Part shown: positions 57,501 to 64,000 of the stretch, piece after piece
How positions within the stretch are numbered: position 1 is the first letter of the stretch
Layout of the letters: the number at the start of each line of letters is the position of its first letter
Assembly: GCA_039619475.1 (NCBI GenBank)
Contig: CM077116.1
Coordinates: 151,359,088 to 151,423,087 of the forward strand
Source: Icerya purchasi
Lineage: Eukaryota > Arthropoda > Insecta > Hemiptera > Monophlebidae
Direction of reading: 5' to 3'
DNA length: 64,000 bases
Position numbers and translations under genes: made by a program
Notes under the pieces: generated by a model
What the model was told of the DNA's origin: nothing
What the model saw: the letters and a program-made list of their open reading frames with translations, nothing else
Databases searched by the model: none

Positions 57501-60500
57501 ATACATGCGTTATTTTCGTAGAAAATGCTAAAAAATCTGATCGGTTGCAATAATAGTCTAAATATATTTCGTGCGTTGAGCTATCCGAAATGTGACATAT
57601 TGTATCTCTGGCACCCACGGGTTTTCCGAGTTTCTTTTTTTTTAAATTTAGTCAGCATCGCTGTTCTTGCGATAAATTATTTACTTTTCTTCCTCTTCCG
57701 TATTATTATTATCTATTTTTCGGCGTTCGTTGAGAGCATTTGCGGGAGCCACAGGATGGCAGTTACCTAAATAAGGAACACCTCAGTCATCAAGACCTCT
57801 AATCAAGTGTAAGTTCATAACATCAGTAGCCCGAATCCGGGAAGACGCTAAATTCGTTTCAATATGTATCAAAGATGTTATGAATGTGGATTTTAAACAT
57901 CTGCAGATGCAGATGTAGATGTGTAAAAAATAATTGAAAATAAATTGTCTTCTTCTTCATCTTCTTTCTGGTGATGTCCGTTTTCGGACGCAGGGACATC
58001 AATCATATGTATTAAATAATCATTTCTTTTCATCCATCCTTGTTTTTTGCTGTTTCCATCAGTTTCCGCATCGATAATCTCGTTATAGCCCCAATGAAAC
58101 CAATAAAACGAATTGGTGGTCGCCTTCCAAGTAAAGGTCTGCAATGGTTGTTAACTAAGCTACACACACACGCACACATATACACATAAAAATAATTGCA
58201 ATTGCATGTACCTGGTGTCAAAAAGAATTTTACTGGTTCACTGACAACTCCATCGGAAGGTCTTCTTAACTGAATAAACACTTGTACGGCTTTATCCTAA
58301 AAAATTGAGAATAAAGTAAATTTAAACTGATTTTTACTACTTTTGCATATGTTACCGGAAATATATAAAATCAAATCCTATGCAGGAAGCCCGAGGATAC
58401 AATATATATATTTCATAGCACAATTACATATCCAGTAAAATATATTTCACGGTTTGTCTAATTATTCCACGGAATATAGAAAACCCTAGAACATAAACGA
58501 ATCAAAACATCTGCTCTTTAGAAGCATATCCTACGCATCATTTTGTTTGGTATAAACTATATATCTTACAGATTTATATTTTACTTTATATTTTATCTAC
58601 ATATAGATTCGCACTCTGCATTAAGTTGTATTTCTTTTTATAATCCGACCCAACCAGATTTAATCAAACTGTCACAAGGAAGAGAAATCCTCAGTCTTTT
58701 ACTGGAGCACTTAAGATTTTAATTGATTTGACTAATCTGGTTTCTTCAGTATGCCACTCTTCCAATTAGTTTAAACTAAATTTTTTACTCTTTTCTAGCC
58801 AATGTTTATTTTTTGATCGCGGAATTAATGGGAAACGGTTACTCGAGCGACGATACGAAACCTACTTTATCGGACTAAAGTAGGAAAAAATTCGATTATA
58901 AATTTTTATATTTTTTCTAGCAGTAAAAAATCAACATTACCGCCCTTTTAGATTACTCACTTTAAATATACAAAAAAAAAACGAGCAATTAACATCTTAG
59001 AAAATTTTGTTGAACATCTATGAATCATAATCAATTATACTTAAACAAATTTTTATTAGCTTAGAATAAAGTTTGGTCAGACTCGATCAGCGTCCAATGT
59101 AAAGCACAGTTTTTGTCTAAATGCTATAATATTGCCATTTAGCCAAGTATATAATTTAGGGAAAAATCGTTTAGTTTATAGACCGTTTAAGCTTCCGAAG
59201 AACTGTTTATTTTGGAGTTTTCATATTTATACGAATTTAAACTTTCGTCACCAACAAAATCTCACTTAAATAGAAAGCATTTTTTTTAATATCCACAGTA
59301 TATTCTTAGTATTCTTTTCTTTTTAACTTTTCAGTTTTTGTTTGTTTTTATAATTTTTTCTTTAAAACTCATTTACTAAATATTTTTCCGGATAATATAA
59401 AGTGCACAACCAATAATGCTTGTCTGAAGTATATTAGGATTTATAAGTAAATAAATAACATACAAATGCCAGAATTATATAAGCTTCATGGTAAGATACA
59501 TCCCTTCTTCCCACATATACATATATACACATATATTAATGACCATGTCATTCTACGTTTTTTGTCCGATGATTATGTCGCGTTAAGTTATATAAGATAA
59601 CAAAGGTTGAATATTGTGTTGTTCAATTGCTAAGTTTTTTTTAAAAAAATAAAAGACGGAGAAAAATGACGAAGTTAATTAAAAACGATTATTCTAAAAG
59701 AATTTTAGAAGAGAAAAGATTGGGGGTCAAGCTTGCCCCCTTGCGAAACCGGAAGAGCAGAATTTATATATATACATACATATACATATACAAATATATA
59801 TATATATATATATACGTACACCCACACGCATACACACACACACACACACACAAAAGATTTAGTAACAAATGTTATGCTAAACAGAAAAAAATTCTACATA
59901 AATAGCACCGGAATGCTTCAAAATGGAGCTAGCTAGAAGCAAAAGAAAAGCTTACAAAAAGAACATTTGCAACATATTTTTTGGAAAAATGCACAAACTG
60001 TTAATTATGTTAAGAAATGTTAAATGAACGTTGTCAAGTTATTACGTAGATTGAATACTGAATGAACTAAGATCTGACGTAGCTACCAATGAGAAAAAAA
60101 AAAAAACGAGAGTCGAGCTGGCAAGTATATTTATTATAAAGAAAATCTGTTTTATATGTTTTTAATTATAATAAATGTAATTAACAATAAAAACTTGATT
60201 AAAAAAAGTAAATTATTCTCTTTTTTAATGTAACATCATTATTAAAAATAATAAAAGTCGTATTATAACTGCTACTAAGAACGTATTACGTAATTTATAA
60301 ACCTTTGCTGTTTCTATTACCGTAATAATACTATTGCCATTTTACTGTAAAACGATTAGTTTCTTATAATTTTACATAATAAAATTCATTTTTCTTCCAT
60401 TATCCGAGACTATTAAGTGATTATGTACTTTTAATCTGAATATATTCCGCAAATTAGTCGATGCTTTTTCATTATTTTGATCTTTTAATTCACTACATAA

Positions 60501-63500
60501 GATTTTTAAGGAAAATTATATTTATAACTTTATTGTCTATGTAATTTACTGTTTCGAAGATGTTTATTTAATCACAGCATTACGTTATGGATAAGTAGCA
60601 TAAGGACAGTCGTGTTTCTTGATTTTTTACATTGCTTTGTAATAAACTTATTAATAAACTTGCAACGTTACGCAAACAATTTGCCAAAAACATTTTTGTT
60701 CCCTACATACGCAATATAAAACCTAATAATAAAAATGGAATCTCATAAGGAAAAAAAAAAAAAAAACCTTTTAGTGAATAATTGTTACGTTAAATAATAG
60801 TGCTTGAAAGCGTTTCTAAAGCATTGACATAAATCAAATTTTTGATAACCCAATAGAAGAATACGAAGAACGTGACCGTTTCTGTTTGATGAAGTTTTAG
60901 AACGTATTTATAACATTACCGATTTATCATCAAGTGGGGAAATCTTAAAAACAATAACGTTTTACATCATCATTTATTCCAACTTGTTTCCCAAACTATA
61001 CTAAAACGTGAATTAAGCAAATTTTTATATAAACTAACTTTTTTCAAAATCAAATTAAATACACCAAAAATGAAGTAATATTTCGGAATTATACACCTAC
61101 TACTAAAAATCTTGCATTATAATCATTATATTTAGAGCAGTAAATTATTTATTATTCAAACTCCTTCATTAAAAATAACTTGAACATGTTTTACTTCTTG
61201 TATTGTTTTGTATCGCGGAGTGCGAAACGCTATTGCAACTTGTTTATGAACTTGTGTAGGAGAAAATTCACCGTAACTTTCCCATAAAATCTGTCCGCTA
61301 AATTCTTCGTAAAATCGTACTTGTATATCGTCTATATAAAAAAGAAAAAAATCGACAATTTATTACAAAGGCCAATGCGAGTAAAATTTTACTTTCTTTT
61401 TTAATGATTCAGAAATAAAAAGATAGTTTAAATTCATAAAAGTTAATTACTAAAACTTAATAATAATAATATAATATTAGAATAACTAGATGGAAAAAAG
61501 AAGAAATTAAAAAGACAGACATTGAAACTAAAATAATATCTTATGGAAATTTATACCTTGCAGAAACCATAAATAAAATAAATATTCTAAGCCATGAAAG
61601 AGGAAAAGTTGCTGAAACACTACAGCGCCGCCGTCTATAGCGCAGAAAATACATTAAATTTTTAAAAAAATAAACAAATGAATAGCGTTTACTAACGTGA
61701 AAAAGAATAGGAAAGATCAGAAAAAGACCCCATGGAAAAAACAGATATAATGAAGATGAAAACAAAGTAAAAATAAACAATTATATATATATATATATAT
61801 ATAAAAGAATATAAAAAGCGAGAATGAATAAAGAAAAAAAAAAAGAATAAGAAATTAAATTCTTATCCTGAAATTGATTAAAGCATGAAGTCCCCACCAA
61901 GAGATCCTATTTTAATGAATTTTTAAAAAAGGGGAATTTGCGCGGTATTTTCTTAACACTACTTTAAAGCTTTTTTTGAGCTTTATAGCTAATACTATAA
62001 AGACAAATAGAAAACTGAATATAAAGATAAAATAGCAATTATTGACAATAATTTTATTGGTTGTTAAATAATTTTTAAATAACCTGAACCGTGAAGTTGA
62101 TGAACAATTTTTATGAACTAGTTTACGTGCGCTATTATACAATATACCTTTATCATTTTGGTAAAATATTTCAACATAATGAGTGTACAGCTTATGTATA
62201 GGCCCCCATTATCTAAAAACGACTATTTAGTAGCGTTAACTAGAACCGAAATGGAGTGTCTATTTTGTGAGTAAATAGTAGCTTAATTACTATACTGGAA
62301 TAAAATAAATTATTTAAATTAAATTACAATAAAGCTACTGTTCCGTTTTGTTTTGCAATATTTATGGATATATCTGAAATTTATTCAGTAATTATTTCTC
62401 GCTAAAAAGATAAGGAAATAAACAATTTTTTTTTGAAAATGTATACTGTTAAAATACAAATGATTTTTTGGATTTTGGATATTTTTGAATTATTTCCAAT
62501 ATTGCAGAAGTTTCGACACGACATTCAAATTTTCTCGGTATTTTCGTGAATTGTACATCCAGCAATCTGTAGTCACAAAATGAGTCCCAAAAAATCTTAG
62601 AACCGATGTTTTATTTTATTACATTTTAAAAAGAGAGCTTGTGAATTTTCAAAAGAACTTAGAAGTTTTGCCATACCTTGTAAGCAATTAATATATTTAT
62701 GTATATATATATATTTTTTTTTTCAACATGTTACTAACATCATAAGGAAAAAATTTAAGCCGCGTAAGAAGTAAAAGTAATATGATATTAAACGAATATG
62801 AAAATAATATAATCTAAAATTTCCTTTGAACAATGTATCATGATATACTTCCTAGGGAACAAAAGAAATTATCAAGCATGAAAATGTATAATTAAATGTT
62901 CAGAAATTTTTTTTGTTGATAAAAATTTTTGTAATAATATTGAGATAAATACATTAAACAGAGCAGTAGTACAGAAATAATTTTCTTACCGCTGATTAAT
63001 TAGTAATTTTTTTCTTTTGTTTTCTTAAGCTAACGACAATATCTAGAGGGGAGTAAGAAGGCTGAAATACCATTTTTAAATCTGTTTTTTACAAAAATAA
63101 AGAGAAGTTCTATTAAGGTTATACAATCAACTAGTGTATTGAAAGTATACAAGAGTATACAGTATCTCTTAATTCGACGTGAGTACGCGTTTCAACGACG
63201 GATATGTTAAACAGCAAAGAATTAATCATTTTTACTTTGTAAGGACGAAACAAGAACTTTTTTATAGTCATTATAACTTGGCACAGTTTCTATACTTTTA
63301 CTATTTTAACTCCTTTTAAAATTCTAAGTTGCTTTGTTTCACTAATCTATTACAGCTTAATGACGCAACGTCTGGTTTCTGTAAGAAGTATTTCTAATTT
63401 TCGTATTTCATAATACATTGTAAATTCAAGTTCTTAATTTTATACTATTTGTATTTTTGACAAATGTAACATTACATCGATAAGTTATGTTGAGTTATAT

Positions 63501-63823
63501 CGAATCACTCTCATTTCATCATTCTATTCTGCACTCTTTTTTTTTCTTTTTTTTTTTTAAACGTAAATTGGAAATTAAGGATGTTGAGGTTATTTCTGTA
63601 AATACAATATATTGTTGTATGAATTAATCTTTAAAGATTAATAATTATTTTCATCATTTGTACAATAATTTCTATTTTATTTTGATTCATAATAAAATGA
63701 TGTCACGAATAAATAATGCATTACCTTTTGCAACTTTTTCGCATAATAATATAATCTCTTTTCCACCACTCATTGGAGCACTAGCATCACTTAATTTACA
63801 AATACATAGGTCCGACATGGCTT
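54095..63823 (-). CDS. dl: Dorsal-type NF-kappaB/Rel factor, 3' six exons (partial gene)
   Basis: Exons on the minus strand: 63823-63725, 61331-61195, 58296-58212, 57075-56998, 55795-55526 and 54537-54095. All junctions are GT-AG and the phases join, giving about 369 residues. They encode the second half of the Rel homology domain (the dimerisation/IPT module), with [40 protein letters not shown] and [12 protein letters not shown] nuclear localisation signal RRKRPR, a Pro/Asn/Gln-rich linker, and an acidic Ser-rich tail with SDSFT-like motifs follow. No ankyrin repeats occur before the stop, so it is Dorsal-like rather than Relish-like. The DNA-binding half lies right of the window. Such factors act downstream of Toll signalling and shuttle from cytoplasm to nucleus on release from IkappaB/Cactus. 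It is convergent with feo. Confidence 0.92.
55030..55400 (-). mobile_element. tRNA-derived SINE, copy 3, intact (dl intron)
   Basis: On the minus strand it starts GCGATAGCCCAGTTGCTAGAGC (A-box region) and has CACTGGTTCGATCCCGAGCG (B box GGTTCGATCCC). A roughly 280-bp body follows with CACGTGGAAGACAATGGAAA, GCGCGCTAGATCAGTACAC and ATCGATAAATCAAACG, and it ends near TCAGAAGCTGAGTATGACAC. It is the best preserved of the three copies and still has both Pol III boxes. Confidence 0.85.
55526..55795 (-). CDS. dl: dl exon, Pro/Asn/Ser-rich linker
   Basis: Eighty-nine codons from ACACAG|CGCAT to CCAG|GTATTG, with [26 protein letters not shown] and [15 protein letters not shown]. It is low in hydrophobics, as in Dorsal transactivation tails. 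Read-through would stop at 55503, but the donor and phase favour splicing to the last exon. Confidence 0.87.
55878..56990. other. dl intron DNA, no feature recognised
   Basis: Intron between the linker and NLS exons. Nothing beyond ordinary AT-rich DNA is seen. Confidence 0.4.
56998..57075 (-). CDS. dl: dl exon with nuclear localisation signal
   Basis: Begins AG|ATG... in phase with a split Glu codon and encodes [14 protein letters not shown], then ILQGFTEAQ. The RRKRPR cluster occupies the usual NLS position right after the Rel domain. Ends CAAT|GTAAGA. Confidence 0.88.
57076..58211. other. dl intron with an unexplained minus-strand frame
   Basis: A minus-strand frame 58144-57893 reads with few rare-looking codons and an acidic end ([11 protein letters not shown]), next to TGCAGATGCAGATG repeats. 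It has no resemblance to Rel proteins and its splice context is poor. It may be part of a mobile element; I cannot name it. Confidence 0.3.
58212..58296 (-). CDS. dl: dl exon with [10 protein letters not shown]
   Basis: Twenty-eight codons plus one base, from TTTTTTAG|GATAAA to [26 protein letters not shown] is the last conserved block of the Rel domain. Confidence 0.93.
58300..59639. other. dl intron DNA, no feature recognised
   Basis: AT-rich intron sequence without recognisable elements. Confidence 0.4.
59640..59850 (+). mobile_element. Helitron-like terminal module, copy 2
   Basis: GGGGGTCAAGCTTGCCCCCTTGCGAAACCGGAAGAG, then TTTATATATA and a (TA)n(CA)n run, the same order as at 41590-41700. 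The GGGGG..CCCCC pair forms a hairpin. Lies in a dl intron on the opposite strand to the gene. Confidence 0.5.
59851..61190. other. dl intron DNA, no feature recognised
   Basis: AT-rich with several A-runs. Nothing recognisable. Confidence 0.4.
61195..61331 (-). CDS. dl: dl exon with [14 protein letters not shown]
   Basis: Completes the D codon split with the previous exon, then [20 protein letters not shown] and [18 protein letters not shown] to the donor GAA|GTAAAA. The frame runs on past the donor to a stop at about 61162, which would truncate the protein if unspliced. The next exon restores [13 protein letters not shown]. Confidence 0.93.
61340..63720. other. dl intron DNA, no feature recognised
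   Basis: AT-rich intron with a (TA)n run at about 61783-61802 and a shorter one near 62702-62714. Frames at 61541-61780 and 61912-62142 are not gene-like. Confidence 0.4.
63725..63823 (-). CDS. dl: dl exon with [16 protein letters not shown]
   Basis: Thirty-two full codons, entered in phase 2 after a TTTTTTTAG acceptor and left with one base (G|GTAATG). [20 protein letters not shown] marks the hinge from the N-terminal Rel domain to the IPT domain. Confidence 0.92.
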
Positions 63824-64000
63824 CTAAAAAAAAGAAAAAAATGCATTTTAAGATCACAACTGAAAATAATCTGTCAACTATATTAATTACTTTTTATTAG
63901 CTTAAAAATATAAAAGTTGAAATAATTCATATTACAGAACAAGTTTTTAATCATTTACAATAAAATCGTTTTGTTTGTTGTTTTTTTTTTTTTTTATACG

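Noticed and set aside
57893..58144. Minus-strand frame as an extra dl exon
   Set aside because: Exons at 58296-58212 and 57075-56998 join in phase without it, and it shows no Rel homology.
61162..61195. Truncated Rel protein ending at an in-frame stop after TIQEVKHVQ
   Set aside because: A GAA|GTAAAA donor precedes the stop and splicing to 58296 restores the conserved [11 protein letters not shown] block.

Overview
The window is AT-rich, intron-rich animal DNA. The gene families, the tRNA-derived SINE and the transposon mix (Helitron, mariner, hAT, piggyBac, Jockey-like LINEs) point to an insect; the order cannot be fixed from this sequence. Most long open frames here are not genes. The real host genes are split into short exons, and most of those exons are too small to stand out as ORFs.

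Four host loci can be supported. (1) 8229-9525, minus strand: the first two coding exons of a CD36/SCRB-family scavenger receptor, whose remaining exons must lie left of the window. (2) 15008-15080, minus strand: an intact tRNA-Arg(CCT). (3) 21595-42795, plus strand: a PRC1/Ase1/Fascetto-type microtubule bundler in 13 inferred coding exons whose phases all join, about 563 residues. (4) 54095-63823, minus strand: the 3' six coding exons of a Dorsal-type NF-kappaB factor (end of the Rel domain, NLS, low-complexity tail, no ankyrin repeats). The first exons lie right of the window. Loci 3 and 4 are convergent, about 11 kb apart.

Everything else is mostly mobile DNA. 1-7700 is a patchwork of Helitron pieces (an end-to-end copy at 1862-3053 and a decayed helicase at 4080-5860) and minus-strand LINE fragments. 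10175-13430 holds a LINE fragment, a hAT-type MITE with perfect 8-bp target duplications, a foldback repeat, a 260-bp tandem repeat, and a LINE inserted in that repeat which itself carries another MITE. 16034-19926 is an almost complete hAT element with its transposase split by a MITE. 20042-20835 is a large foldback element. The introns of the PRC1 gene carry a mariner, a piggyBac-like element, two copies of an unclassified repeat, inverted-repeat elements and a SINE. 44083-50155 is a dense run of Helitrons, a SINE interrupted by a DNA transposon, and a second mariner.

No operon, CRISPR array, endogenous virus or clearly new molecular system was seen. The most unusual items are the nested insertions with readable target duplications, the foldback element made of AAGC-rich repeats, and a SINE copy ending a few tens of bases before a PRC1 splice acceptor.
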